64,000 bases of DNA from Acidobacteriota bacterium (lineage in GTDB: Bacteria; Acidobacteriota; Vicinamibacteria; Vicinamibacterales; UBA2999): positions 174,556 through 238,555 of the forward strand of contig VFZN01000004.1 in the NCBI GenBank assembly GCA_016871195.1, in the 5' to 3' direction. The position numbers were made by a program, and so were the translations under genes. The notes beneath the pieces were generated by a model. It was not told the origin of the DNA, searched no databases, and saw nothing but the letters and a program-made list of their open reading frames with translations. This document shows positions 8,180 to 17,224 of the stretch, piece after piece; positions within the stretch are counted from its first letter, which is position 1, and each line of letters opens with the position of its first letter.

Positions 8180-9952
8180 TTACTTGCCGTCGAGGGTGAA
8201 CGCGTAGACCTTGCCGCCGTTGATGCCCGACATCACGGCCACATACTGCTTGCCGTCAAGCTCGTAGGTCACCGGCGTCGCAATGCCCGAGTCGAGCATG
8301 TGCGACCACAGCACGCGGCCCGACGCCGGGTCGAGTGCCTGGAAGGCGCCGGTGCTCTGTCCGGCAAAGATCAACTGGCCCTCGGTCGACAGTGCGCCTC
8401 CGCTCGGGCGGAAGTCGATGCGCCACCGCTCTTTATTCGCCACTGGATCCCAGGCGACGAAGAACCCGCGGGTGCTGGCTGCCGGCGTCGGTGTGGATGG
8501 GGCCGCAGCAGGTGCCCCTGCGACGGGAGCGGGGGTCGCGGTGGCCGCACTCGCCGCGGCGGCCGCCGTGCCGCGCGCCGTGCCCGTATTCCAGCGGCCC
8601 TGTTCAAACTCAAAGGTGGGCGTGTTCTGGAACAGCATGTTCGTTTCCTGCCCCGGGAAGTAGACGAGGCCGGTCTTCGGGTTGAACGCCATTGGCGGCC
8701 AGTGATGGGCTCCGACGGCGGACGGCGACAGGCGCGCTCCCTTGGCACCATAGCGGGCCTCGGGAGTTTCGACCGGGCGGCCGGTCTTGAGATCGATGTG
8801 CGTGGCCCAGTTGACCGCCACATACGGCTGTGCGGAGAGCAGTTCGCCGGTCAGGCGATCAATCACATAGAAGAAGCCGTTTTTCGGCGCCTGCACCAGC
8901 ACCTTCCGCACACGACCGTCGATCGTCAGATCGAGCAGCATCATCTGCTGTGCGGCGTTATAGTCCCAGTCGTCACCGGGCGTGGTCTGGTAATGCCACA
9001 CATAGCGGCCCGTGTCGGCATCGAGTGCGACGACGGACGAGAGATACAGGTTGTCGCCACCGCCAGGGCTGCGGTGGTCGCGGGCCCAGGGCGATCCGTT
9101 GCCCGTGCCGACGTAGACCATGTTGCTTTCGGGGTCGTACGACAGCCCGTCCCACGGTGTGCCACCGCCGCCGTACTTCCACCACTGACCCCGCCACGTG
9201 CGGATCGCCTGTTCCATCGACCGGTCTTCCGCGCCGAGCGACGGATCCCCGGGCACCACATACCAGCGCCACGCCTGTTTACCGGTCTCGGCATCGTAGG
9301 CCGTGAGATAGCCGCGCACGCCGTACTCGCCGCCGCCGTTGCCGATGAGCACCTTGCCCTTCACGATGCGCGGAGCGCCGGTGATCGAGTAGTCAGAGCC
9401 CACCGGCGTCGTTTGGATGGCCCAGACGACGCGCCCCGTGTCGGCGTTGAGCGCGACCAGGCGTCCATCGAGCAGCCCGACATACACCTTCCCCTTGTAG
9501 ACGGCCACGCCCCGGTTGACCGGACCGCAGCAGAAGCGCGCCGCGCCGTCGGCGATGCCACCCTTTACGAGCGCCGGGTCCCAGCGCCACTTGAGGGCGC
9601 CTGTCCTCGCATCGACCGCATAGACAACGCTGTACGTCGACGTACCGTACAGCACCCCGTTGGCGACGATGGGTGTGGTTTCGATCTTGCCCTGCGAGCC
9701 GACTTCCACCGACCAGGCCGGGGCGAGGCGGGCCACATTGCTCTGGTCAATTTGCGTGAGCGGACTATGCCGGGTTTCGGCAAAGTCGCGTCCGTGATTG
9801 ATCCACTCGCCACTCGCCGGTGTGCGCAGGCGCGCATCGTCGATGACGGATGCCGCCGGGGCGGGGGGCTGCTGCGCGGTCGCGGGTGCCGGTGCGGCCA
9901 GCAGCCACACCAGTGGCAGCGATGAAAGAGACGCGGCGGAACGAATCGTCAT
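8180..9952 (-). CDS. PQQ-dependent alcohol-type dehydrogenase
   Basis: Exported quinoprotein, 590 aa, with a signal peptide (about residues 1-26) and an eight-bladed propeller. Adjacent cysteines Cys141-Cys142 (FCCGPVNRG) match the vicinal disulfide ring above PQQ. Glu209 in GGGEYGVRG, Asn285 in TGNGSPW and the DWDYN motif (Asp328/330) correspond to the calcium and catalytic site of methanol/ethanol dehydrogenases. No CxxCH is present, so the C-terminal cytochrome c domain of quinohemoprotein members is absent and a separate electron acceptor is needed. An Ala/Pro/Thr-rich insert at about residues 458-495 interrupts the last blades, which is unusual. A GGAGGG ribosome site precedes ATG 9952. 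Substrate is probably a primary or secondary alcohol, unproven. Confidence 0.88.
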   Translation of the reverse strand: MTIRSAASLSSLPLVWLLAAPAPATAQQPPAPAASVIDDARLRTPASGEWINHGRDFAETRHSPLTQIDQSNVARLAPAWSVEVGSQGKIETTPIVANGVLYGTSTYSVVYAVDARTGALKWRWDPALVKGGIADGAARFCCGPVNRGVAVYKGKVYVGLLDGRLVALNADTGRVVWAIQTTPVGSDYSITGAPRIVKGKVLIGNGGGEYGVRGYLTAYDAETGKQAWRWYVVPGDPSLGAEDRSMEQAIRTWRGQWWKYGGGGTPWDGLSYDPESNMVYVGTGNGSPWARDHRSPGGGDNLYLSSVVALDADTGRYVWHYQTTPGDDWDYNAAQQMMLLDLTIDGRVRKVLVQAPKNGFFYVIDRLTGELLSAQPYVAVNWATHIDLKTGRPVETPEARYGAKGARLSPSAVGAHHWPPMAFNPKTGLVYFPGQETNMLFQNTPTFEFEQGRWNTGTARGTAAAAASAATATPAPVAGAPAAAPSTPTPAASTRGFFVAWDPVANKERWRIDFRPSGGALSTEGQLIFAGQSTGAFQALDPASGRVLWSHMLDSGIATPVTYELDGKQYVAVMSGINGGKVYAFTLDGK

Positions 9953-10039
9953 GATCCCTCCAAAGATGCGCGTGCCACCAGCGGCGCGCGCTCAGTCAGT
10001 GCATGTGCGGAGCGGCGACGGGCCGCGCCGCGCTGTCCG

Positions 10040-11725
10040 TCAGGATGTCGGTCCGAACACCTGGCCGAAAAAGTCACCGGGGTTCCACCCGGGCCGTGCC
10101 TCGGTCTGGGCCACGAGCCAGCCGATGAGAAAGTTGAGGCGCGCATGCATCGCACCGGCCTCAAAGTCGAAGGGCTGCGACATGTCGTCGTTGGGCTTGT
10201 GGTAGACATCACGGCGATAGCCGGCGTTGATGGCGGAGCCGTCTTTGGACGGATCGCCTGTCTGGAATCCGCTCTTGATGAACAGCGCGGGAATACCCTG
10301 ACGAATGAAGCTGAAGTGATCGCTGCGGATGAAGAGCACCTGTTCCGGAATCGGATCGGTGGCGAGCCCGATGCCGAGGTGCGCGGCCGCCTTCGCCACC
10401 GGGTCGGCCAGCGTTGAGTGCTGGGCGCCATAGGGCACGATGTCGACCAGGCGGTGGTAGAGGAACGGCATGTCGAGTGACAGGTTGGCGACGAGGCTGT
10501 CTTTCGGCACGGTCGGGTTCCGGGCGAAGTAGTCAGAGCCCAGCAGACCCCATTCTTCAGCCGTGACAAACAGGAAGATCACCGAGCGGCGCGGCGGCGT
10601 GGGCAGCGCGCGATAGGCGCGGGCGACCTCGAGCACGATGGCCACGCCCGACGCATTGTCGTGCGCGCCGTTGTAGATGGCATCACCGTGCATCGGTGTG
10701 CCGACGCCGAAGTGGTCGATGTGCGCCACATAGACGACGTGCTCCTGGCGCAGCACGGGATCGCTGCCCTCGAGCCGGGCCACGAGGTTGGCACTGTCGA
10801 CGGCGCGGTGGCGCGTCTGCGTCGTGACCGACAGGCGCGTGGGCAGCGGTACGGATTGCGGAATGCTGGCGGCGGCGTCGGCAAAGATCTGCGTGAGCGG
10901 CTTGGGTGTGCCCTCGAACAAGCGCGTCACACCCGAATGATTGAGCGAGACCGACCCGCGAAGGGCGGCGTCTCCGCGGTTGGGACGGCCACTGGCATCG
11001 AGCCACGAGAAGCCTCCCTGTGCGGAGGTGGCCACGCTGACATCCCATCGGAAGCGCGGATCGTCGGGCGTGGTGAAGCTCACGGTGCCGATGGCACCGC
11101 GCTTCACGGCTTCCGCCTCCTTGACGGCGCCTGACGAGAAGTACGCTCGCTCGTTGCTGGGAAACTTCGCGGGAGCCCCGCTCAGGTAGGCCACCACTTT
11201 CCCGGTCAGGTCGCCGGCCTGCGCGTAGTCGTCATAGCCCAGCATCGGTGCGCTCACGCCGTAGCCGACAAACACCACCGGGGCCTCGTCGAGCGTGACG
11301 GTCTCGCGCAGATGATCGGCGCCGAGCAGGGCATCGACGCCGTACTGCAGGGGATGCCTGCCCGAGGGACCCGTGATGGCGATGCGGCTGTCTGCGGCCG
11401 ACGCGGTGCCGTTGCGCAGCGGCACACGCTGGCGGAATCCACCGGACTCGCCGGCAGGCGCAAGGCCCATCTCACGAATCGCGCCTTCGACGTACTGCAA
11501 GGCCCGTTCATACCCGGGTGTGCCCGGTCCCCTTCCTTCCATCGCATCGTCGGCCAGCGTCGCCATGTGGGCCTTGACGCGGTCGGCGCTGACGGTGTCG
11601 AGGGCCACCTTGGCGTCGGGGGCGTCCGGTGACGGTGGGGCGGGTGGGGCAGTGGGCTGGGCGCAGGCCGCGCCGAGCATCGCCGCGAGCAGCGCGGCTG
11701 ACGCGCAGAGTCGTCTGGTGGACAT
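10040..11725 (-). CDS. M28 family zinc peptidase with PA-like insert
   Basis: A 561-aa exported aminopeptidase-like enzyme. The N-terminus has a hydrophobic leader ending at Cys21; the lipobox (LGAAC) is weak, so lipoprotein status is uncertain. A protease-associated-like region (about residues 115-260) contains VVFVGYGVSAP, typical of M28 exopeptidases. Metal-site motifs are AHIDHFGVG (His335), NGAHDNASG and TAEEWGLLGS (Glu pair), followed by SDHFSF with a late histidine. The enzyme should release N-terminal residues from peptides in the periplasm or outside. ATG 11725 is chosen because the longer frame upstream is Arg/His-rich with no leader. It follows leuB on the same strand after a 94-base gap and is probably transcribed separately. 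Confidence 0.85.
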   Translation of the reverse strand: MSTRRLCASAALLAAMLGAACAQPTAPPAPPSPDAPDAKVALDTVSADRVKAHMATLADDAMEGRGPGTPGYERALQYVEGAIREMGLAPAGESGGFRQRVPLRNGTASAADSRIAITGPSGRHPLQYGVDALLGADHLRETVTLDEAPVVFVGYGVSAPMLGYDDYAQAGDLTGKVVAYLSGAPAKFPSNERAYFSSGAVKEAEAVKRGAIGTVSFTTPDDPRFRWDVSVATSAQGGFSWLDASGRPNRGDAALRGSVSLNHSGVTRLFEGTPKPLTQIFADAAASIPQSVPLPTRLSVTTQTRHRAVDSANLVARLEGSDPVLRQEHVVYVAHIDHFGVGTPMHGDAIYNGAHDNASGVAIVLEVARAYRALPTPPRRSVIFLFVTAEEWGLLGSDYFARNPTVPKDSLVANLSLDMPFLYHRLVDIVPYGAQHSTLADPVAKAAAHLGIGLATDPIPEQVLFIRSDHFSFIRQGIPALFIKSGFQTGDPSKDGSAINAGYRRDVYHKPNDDMSQPFDFEAGAMHARLNFLIGWLVAQTEARPGWNPGDFFGQVFGPTS

Positions 11726-11819
11726 GGTGCGCACAGCGTGTCGCGGATGGCGCCGGGCGTCAAGAAGCAGCCGGCGATCGGGGCGGTGCGTGGTCACGCG
11801 CGCCCCCGAGCCGGAGCGG

Positions 11820-12890
11820 TCAGGCGCGGGACAGGGCGGCGGTCACCGCGGCCGTGAACTGCGAGGTCGCCGCGGGTGTCGTGCCCGGGTCGGCGATGTC
11901 TGCGGTGCGGAGTCCTGCCGAGAGCGTGTCGTCGATGGCCTGCGTGATGGCCGCGGCCTCGGACGCCAGCCCGAAACTGTGCTCGAGCAGCATGGCCATT
12001 GAGGCCATGGCCCCGATGGGATTGGCGATGTCGCGTCCGGCAATGGTGGGAGCCGAGCCGTGCACGGGCTCGAAGAGGCCGACCTTCGCGCCCAGGCTCG
12101 CGGAGGGCAGCAGCCCGAGCGACCCGCAGACCGCGCCGGCCTCGTCCGACAGAATGTCGCCGAAGAGGTTCTCGGTGAGCAGCACGTCGATGGTCGACGG
12201 GGCCAGGGCGAGCTTCATGGCGGCCGAATCGACGTACTCGTGCGTCAGCACCACCTCGGGATATTCAGTCGCCAGCTGCTGCACGGTACGCCGCCAGAGC
12301 TGAGAGACCTCAAGCACATTGGCCTTGTCGACCGACACCAGCCGGCCGCGCCTGCGCCGGGCCAGATCGAAGGCGACCCGGGCGATGCGGGTGATTTCGT
12401 CAACCGAGTAGCGCAGGGTGTTGTGGGCGCTCTGCCCGTCTGCGGCCAGGCCTCTCGGCTCACCGTAGTAGAGGCCGCCCGTCAGCTCGCGCACCACCAT
12501 GAGGTCGGTGCCTGCCAGCACCGACGGCTTGAGCGGCCCGCTCGCCTCGAGGCCGGACCACACGCGGGCGGGGCGCAGGTTGGCATACAGCCCCAGGGCC
12601 TTGCGGATGGCCAGCAGGGCTGACTCGGGTCGCTTGCCTGGCGGGGCCTGATCGAAGGCCGGATCGCCGACGGCGCCGAGGAACACGGCATCGGCAGCGG
12701 TCGCGGCCTGCAGGGTCTCGTCGGGCAGTGGCACCTGGGTGGCCCGCAAGGCTGCACCGCCGATGAGGTGCGGGGCGGTGTGAAACGTGTGGCCGAAGCG
12801 CGCCTCGACGGCATGCAGGACGGCGCAGGCCGCCGTTGTGACTTCCGGGCCGATGCCGTCACCCGGCAGCAAGACAATGTGACCGTTCAT
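11820..12890 (-). CDS. leuB: 3-isopropylmalate dehydrogenase
   Basis: Catalyses NAD-dependent oxidative decarboxylation of 3-isopropylmalate in leucine synthesis. The 356-aa protein starts MNGHIVLLPGDGIGPEV, the classic N-terminus, and carries LLAIRKALGLYANLRPA, RELTGGLYYGEPRG, SVDKANVLEVSQLWR, the metal-binding DSAAMKL and NLFGDILSDEA, and the NAD-site FEPVHGSAPTIAGRDIANP. Length is normal for LeuB. The ATG at 12890 overlaps the leuA stop by four bases (ATGA), showing translational coupling. A much longer open frame continues upstream but runs inside leuA and is not coding. Confidence 0.97.
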   Translation of the reverse strand: MNGHIVLLPGDGIGPEVTTAACAVLHAVEARFGHTFHTAPHLIGGAALRATQVPLPDETLQAATAADAVFLGAVGDPAFDQAPPGKRPESALLAIRKALGLYANLRPARVWSGLEASGPLKPSVLAGTDLMVVRELTGGLYYGEPRGLAADGQSAHNTLRYSVDEITRIARVAFDLARRRRGRLVSVDKANVLEVSQLWRRTVQQLATEYPEVVLTHEYVDSAAMKLALAPSTIDVLLTENLFGDILSDEAGAVCGSLGLLPSASLGAKVGLFEPVHGSAPTIAGRDIANPIGAMASMAMLLEHSFGLASEAAAITQAIDDTLSAGLRTADIADPGTTPAATSQFTAAVTAALSRA

Positions 12891-14116
12891 ACGCCGAATC
12901 CGTATCCTGACTCGTGGGGCACCGGCTCGTGCGGCGCCGGCTGTGACGGGGCCGCCACGCCGAGCACGGCGCACGCAATGTCGACCAGGTCCTGGTCGGT
13001 GATGTGCTTGCGCACATCGGCCGCGGCCACCATGGCCCGATACACACGGTCGACGCCGTCGCGATCGAGGGCGAAGCCCAGCTGCTCGCAGCGTGCCGCC
13101 ACGGCATGGCGCCCCGAGTGTTTGCCCAGCACCAGCGTGGTGCGGGGCACCCCGACATCTTCGGGCCGCATGATTTCGTAGCAGCGCCGGTCCTTGAGCA
13201 TGCCGTCCTGGTGAATGCCGGCCTCGTGTGCGAAGGCGTTCCGCCCGACGACGGCCTTGTTGGCCTGGACGGCCTCGCCGGTCAGTTCGGTGAGCAGGCG
13301 GCTGCTGGGGTACAGCTGCCGGGTGTCGATGCCGGTGGTCACCGGCAGGCGATCGGCCCGCACGTGCGTGGCCATGATGACTTCTTCGAGCGACGCATTG
13401 CCGGCGCGTTCGCCGATGCCGTTGATGGTGCACTCGATCTGGCGCACGCCGGCCCCGATGGCGGCCAGCGAGTTGGCGACGGCCAGGCCGAGGTCATCGT
13501 GGCAATGCGCGCTGAAGATGGCCGTGTCGGCGTTGGGCACCCGGCCGATCACGTCGGCAAAGAAGGTCGCAATTTCATCGGGCGTGCTGTAGCCGACGGT
13601 GTCGGGCAGGTTGATGGTCGTCGCACCGGCAGCAATCACCGCCTCGATGACACGGCACAGAAAGTCGGCGTCGCTGCGTGTCGCATCCTCGGCCGAAAAC
13701 TCGACATCGTCGGTGTACCCGCGCGCGCGGGTGACCGCAGCCACGGCGGCGTCGATGCATGCGTCGCGCGACATGTTGAGCTTGCGTGACAGATGCAGGT
13801 CCGAGGTTGCGATGAAGGTGTGGATGCGGCGGCGCGGGGCCGGTTCGAGGGCCCAGGCGGCCCGATCGATGTCACCGGCGGCACAGCGGGCCAGGGCGGC
13901 GACGGTCGTGCGTTCGAGGGTGCCGGCGATGAGACGCACCGCCTCGGCATCGGCCTCGGAGGCGATGGGGAAGCCGGCCTCGATCACGTCGACGCCGAGG
14001 GCCTCGAGCTGACGCGCCATGCGCAGCTTCTCGTCGACCCTGAGCGAGAAGCCCGGGGCCTGTTCGCCGTCACGCAGCGTCGTGTCGAAAATCACGAGGC
14101 GATGGGATGCAGACAT
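12887..14116 (-). CDS. leuA: 2-isopropylmalate synthase lacking the regulatory domain
   Basis: First committed step of leucine synthesis: acetyl-CoA plus 2-oxoisovalerate. The TIM-barrel motifs are all present: FDTTLRDGEQAPGFSL at the start, VIEAGFPIAS, ATTINLPDTVGYSTP, the metal-ligand motif FSAHCHDDLGLAVANS, and GIGERAGN. The linker region AFAHEAGIHQDGML and LGKHSGRHAV identifies IPMS rather than homocitrate synthase. At 409 aa it is about 100 residues shorter than typical LeuA and ends just after the linker in a Pro/His-rich tail. The C-terminal LeuA dimer domain that binds leucine is therefore missing, and feedback inhibition through it is not expected. No frameshift or leftover domain is seen downstream, where leuB begins immediately. 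Confidence 0.92.
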   Translation of the reverse strand: MSASHRLVIFDTTLRDGEQAPGFSLRVDEKLRMARQLEALGVDVIEAGFPIASEADAEAVRLIAGTLERTTVAALARCAAGDIDRAAWALEPAPRRRIHTFIATSDLHLSRKLNMSRDACIDAAVAAVTRARGYTDDVEFSAEDATRSDADFLCRVIEAVIAAGATTINLPDTVGYSTPDEIATFFADVIGRVPNADTAIFSAHCHDDLGLAVANSLAAIGAGVRQIECTINGIGERAGNASLEEVIMATHVRADRLPVTTGIDTRQLYPSSRLLTELTGEAVQANKAVVGRNAFAHEAGIHQDGMLKDRRCYEIMRPEDVGVPRTTLVLGKHSGRHAVAARCEQLGFALDRDGVDRVYRAMVAAADVRKHITDQDLVDIACAVLGVAAPSQPAPHEPVPHESGYGFGV

Positions 14117-14191
14117 ACGGCAGTAGTGTGAGGAACGCCGGGCGGGAAGTCAAAGTTATGAAGTTTAGCTTTATATTAGATGCACTTATTT
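14117..14191. promoter_or_regulatory. AT-rich divergent promoter region, leuA / lysR
   Basis: The stretch between leuA and the LysR gene holds a sharp AT-rich island in otherwise GC-rich DNA. An imperfect 21-bp dyad spans 14152-14172, with outer arms AAAG and CTTT and inner TA steps, next to TATATTA at 14172-14178. The divergent layout is classic for LysR autoregulation and target control, so the dyad is a candidate binding site. TTGACT on the minus strand (about 14149-14154) could be a leuA -35 box. Confidence 0.45.
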
Positions 14192-15100
14192 ATGACGATT
14201 GAAGACCTGAAAGCCTTCATTGCGGTGGCCACCGAGCGCAGCTTCTCGCGCGCTGCCCGTACGCTGCGGCGCACGCAGCCGGCCGTCAGCCAGGCCATCC
14301 GCCGGCTTGAGGAGTCCTGCGGTGAGCGGCTCATCGATCGTTCGCTGCGTGACGGCACCCTCACCGACGCCGGTGAGCTGCTGCTCGATTACGCCCGCCG
14401 CACGGTGGGGCTGCTCGACGAAGCCAGTCGCGCGGTCAGCGACCTGCGGGGCCTCAAGACCGGCCGGGTGGTCATCGGCGCCAACGAGGCCGGGGTGCAC
14501 ACGCTGCTGCCGCTGATTGCGCTCTTCCAGAAACAGCACCCGCACGTGCAGATCGACGTGCGGCGTGTGCCGGCGCGCCTGATGGCGCAGGAGGTGCTGC
14601 TGCGGTCGGTCGAGTTCGGCGTGCTGACGTTCAATCCTCCCGACCGCGAACTGCAGTCGATGGCCCTCGGCACCGACGAAACCGTGCTGCTGGTGGCCCC
14701 GGCGCATCCGCTGGCGCGGAAGCGGCAGGTGACGATGGAAGAGGTGGGACGGCAGACGATCATCGCCCACAACGATCCGTCGCCGACGCGCGAGCGGGTG
14801 CTGCGTCTCTACGAGCGCCGGCACGCGGCGCTCAATATCCGGGTGTCGCTGCCGAGTCTGGACGGCATCAAGCGCGCGGTCGAGATGGGCATGGGCGTGG
14901 CCATCCTGCCGCGCCGCTGCGCTGTCGCCGAGATTGCCCGCGGACAGCTGGCGGCGGTGCAGGTGCCCGAGCTGCGGTCGCCGCGTCCGCTGCGGTTCAT
15001 CTACCGCAGGGACGGCGAGCGGTCACACGCCGCTCAGGCGTTCCTCGACGCGGTAAAGAAGTACGGCAGCCGCGCGTCGACGCGCATCACCTCGTCGTAA
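14192..15100 (+). CDS. LysR family transcriptional regulator
   Basis: A 302-aa LysR-type regulator. The N-terminal winged helix-turn-helix spans about residues 1-60 (MTIEDLKAFIAVATERSFSR, then RTQPAVSQAIRRLEE), followed by the linker helix and a periplasmic-binding-protein-like effector domain (GRVVIGANEAGVHTLLPLIA, RRVPARLMAQEVL, EMGMGVAILPRR). Placement between leuCD and leuAB, divergent from leuA, suggests it controls leucine genes, with an isopropylmalate-type effector possible (inference). ATG 14192 gives the usual LysR N-terminus; an ATG at 14180 would add four residues. Neither has a clear ribosome site. Its last 67 bases overlap the leuD 3' end on the opposite strand. Confidence 0.9.
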   Translation: MTIEDLKAFIAVATERSFSRAARTLRRTQPAVSQAIRRLEESCGERLIDRSLRDGTLTDAGELLLDYARRTVGLLDEASRAVSDLRGLKTGRVVIGANEAGVHTLLPLIALFQKQHPHVQIDVRRVPARLMAQEVLLRSVEFGVLTFNPPDRELQSMALGTDETVLLVAPAHPLARKRQVTMEEVGRQTIIAHNDPSPTRERVLRLYERRHAALNIRVSLPSLDGIKRAVEMGMGVAILPRRCAVAEIARGQLAAVQVPELRSPRPLRFIYRRDGERSHAAQAFLDAVKKYGSRASTRITSS

Positions 15101-15645
15101 CGGTCGAGCAGCAGACCCGTCGCGTCCCACTCGCCCGACCGCAGGGCGTGCCGCCGCGACTCGGGCAGTTGCAGGGGCAGGTGCTGCGCACCGCGCGACA
15201 GCGTGAGCGCGTCGAGGTCGAGGTGCCACGCGCCCGAGGCATCGGCAGCAATGGCGGCGAACGCCTCGGGGGGAATACCCGCACAGATGAGGCCGATCGT
15301 CGTGGCGTTGCCGGCAAAGATTTCGGCAAACGACGGCGCCACCACGGCCTGAATGCCCCAGCGCAGCAGGGCCTGCGGGGCATGCTCGCGCGATGACCCG
15401 CACCCGAAGTTGGGGCCGGCGACGAGAATCGACGCGCCCGCGTGCGCGGGGACGTCGAACGGATGCACGAGGCCTGCGGCCCGGGCGGCGGCGCGGTCGT
15501 CGGCAAACACGTGCTGCTCGAGACCGGCGAAGGTGATGGCCTTCAGGAAGCGGGCCGGCATGATGCGGTCGGTGTCGATGTCGGCACCGGGCAGCACCAG
15601 CAGGCGGCCGGTCACATGGGCGCGGGACGAGGCCGAGGCAGTCAT
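15034..15645 (-). CDS. leuD: 3-isopropylmalate dehydratase small subunit
   Basis: Small (swivel) subunit of isopropylmalate isomerase, 203 aa, normal length. Diagnostic segments are [16 protein letters not shown] near the N-terminus, [20 protein letters not shown] (substrate-binding Ser/Arg loop) and [18 protein letters not shown] 15645 overlaps the leuC stop by four bases, so the two subunits are coupled. The 3' end runs 67 bases into the convergent LysR gene. A longer upstream frame is a shadow of leuC. Confidence 0.96.
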   Translation of the reverse strand: MTASASSRAHVTGRLLVLPGADIDTDRIMPARFLKAITFAGLEQHVFADDRAAARAAGLVHPFDVPAHAGASILVAGPNFGCGSSREHAPQALLRWGIQAVVAPSFAEIFAGNATTIGLICAGIPPEAFAAIAADASGAWHLDLDALTLSRGAQHLPLQLPESRRHALRSGEWDATGLLLDRYDEVMRVDARLPYFFTASRNA

Positions 15646-17045
15646 CGGGTCCACCGGCGGATATCCACCACTTCTCCGGCCACGGCCGCGGCGGCCACCA
15701 TGGCGGGGCTCATCAGCAGGGTGCGCCCGGTGGGGCTGCCCTGACGGCCCTTGAAGTTCCGGTTGGACGAGGCTGCGCACATTTCGTCGCCGTGCAGCCG
15801 GTCGTCGTTCATGGCGAGGCACATCGAGCAGCCGGCGCCGCGCCATTCGAAGCCGGCGTCGCGGAAGACGGCATCGAGCCCCTCGGCCTCGGCCGCCGCC
15901 CGCACCTGCTGCGAGCCCGGCACCACGATCGCGCGCACCTGCGGGGCGACGCGCTGTCCGCGGACGACCGCGGCAGCATTCCGCAGATCCGAGAGACGGC
16001 CGTTGGTGCACGACCCGATGAAGGCGACCTGAATGGGCGTGCCCGCCATGACGTGCCCGGCCGGCAGCCGCATGTAGCCCAGGGCTTCGGTCACGCTGAC
16101 GGCGTCGGCACCACGGAGCGCGGCCGGGTCAGGCAGCGGTTCGTCGATGGCCACCGACTGGCCGGGATTGATGCCCCAGGTCACGGTCGGCGCGAGGGCG
16201 CTGCCGTCGATGCGCACGCGATCGGCATACGAGGCGTCAGGTCCGGAGGCGAGGGCGAGCCACCGGGTGGCCGCGGCGTCGAAGTCGGCACCCTGCGGGG
16301 CGTACGGGCGGCCACGCAGAAACTCGACCGTCGTCGCGTCGGGATTGACATAGCCCATGCGCGCGCCGCCTTCGATCGACATGTTGCAGACGGTCATGCG
16401 TTCGTCCATCGACATGCGGTCGATGACGTCGCCGCCATACTCGTAGGCATAACCGTTGCCGCCATCGACGCCGAGCCGACGGATGATCGTGAGAATCACG
16501 TCTTTCGCCGTGACGCCCGGCGGCAGGGTGCCGTCGATGTCGATGCGCCGCACGGCCAGGCGCGGGAGCGCCACGCACTGCGACGCCAGAACGTCGCGTA
16601 CCTGCGAGGTGCCGATGCCGAACGCCAGCGCCCCGAATGCGCCGTGCGTCGACGTATGGCTGTCGCCGCACGCGATGGTCATGCCGGGCTGTGTCAGGCC
16701 GAGTTCCGGCCCCACCACATGCACGATGCCTTGCTGGCCGCTGGGCAGGTCGAAGAGCGGAATGTCGTAGGCGCGGCAATTCTGCTCGAGCGCCGTAGCC
16801 ATCGTCTCGGCCATGACGTCCCCGAAGGGCCGCGACTGCTGACGCGTCGGCACGATGTGGTCGACCGTGGCAAACGTCCGGTGCGGGGCGCGCACCGTCC
16901 AGCCGCGCGCCCGGAGCATGTCGAAGGCCTGCGGGCTGGTCACTTCGTGCACCAGGTGCAGGCCGACGTAAAGCTGTGTGTGTCCGTTGGGAAGGTGACG
17001 CACCGCGTGGGTGTCCCACACCGTGTCGAAGAGCGTGCCGGCCAT
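15642..17045 (-). CDS. leuC: 3-isopropylmalate dehydratase large subunit
   Basis: Catalytic [4Fe-4S] subunit of isopropylmalate isomerase, 467 aa. It begins [15 protein letters not shown] as is typical and contains [38 protein letters not shown] and the cluster ligands Cys346 (FIGSCTNGR), Cys406 and Cys409 ([11 protein letters not shown]). With LeuD it isomerises 2- to 3-isopropylmalate via dehydration. It is the first gene of the leuCD pair; no leucine-codon leader peptide or attenuator was evident in the 179 bases upstream. Confidence 0.97.
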   Translation of the reverse strand: MAGTLFDTVWDTHAVRHLPNGHTQLYVGLHLVHEVTSPQAFDMLRARGWTVRAPHRTFATVDHIVPTRQQSRPFGDVMAETMATALEQNCRAYDIPLFDLPSGQQGIVHVVGPELGLTQPGMTIACGDSHTSTHGAFGALAFGIGTSQVRDVLASQCVALPRLAVRRIDIDGTLPPGVTAKDVILTIIRRLGVDGGNGYAYEYGGDVIDRMSMDERMTVCNMSIEGGARMGYVNPDATTVEFLRGRPYAPQGADFDAAATRWLALASGPDASYADRVRIDGSALAPTVTWGINPGQSVAIDEPLPDPAALRGADAVSVTEALGYMRLPAGHVMAGTPIQVAFIGSCTNGRLSDLRNAAAVVRGQRVAPQVRAIVVPGSQQVRAAAEAEGLDAVFRDAGFEWRGAGCSMCLAMNDDRLHGDEMCAASSNRNFKGRQGSPTGRTLLMSPAMVAAAAVAGEVVDIRRWTR

Positions 17046-17224
17046 CGCGGGTCATCCTAGCAGGGCGCCAGCGGGCCTAATGGCCTCATGCGAAAAATTT
17101 ATAGCCGGGTCATGTGCCCGAGCGATTCCCGGGCGGCTGTCCATCATTCCGGGGTATTCTAGACAGGTCTGCCTGCGATGTGCGGTTTACGGAACGCTCC
17201 AGGCCTTTCATGGAGTGCACTGCC

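Noticed and set aside
8132..9925. Plus-strand open frame (597 codons) opposite the PQQ dehydrogenase
   Set aside because: No recognisable domain; the minus strand encodes a complete quinoprotein.
12891..13433. Upstream extension of the leuB frame
   Set aside because: It lies wholly inside leuA and has shadow composition; the ATG at 12890 gives the standard LeuB N-terminus.
17046..17224. Possible tRNA, leucine attenuator or riboswitch in the leuC/helicase spacer
   Set aside because: No cloverleaf, no run of leucine codons and no conserved riboswitch core could be found by eye.
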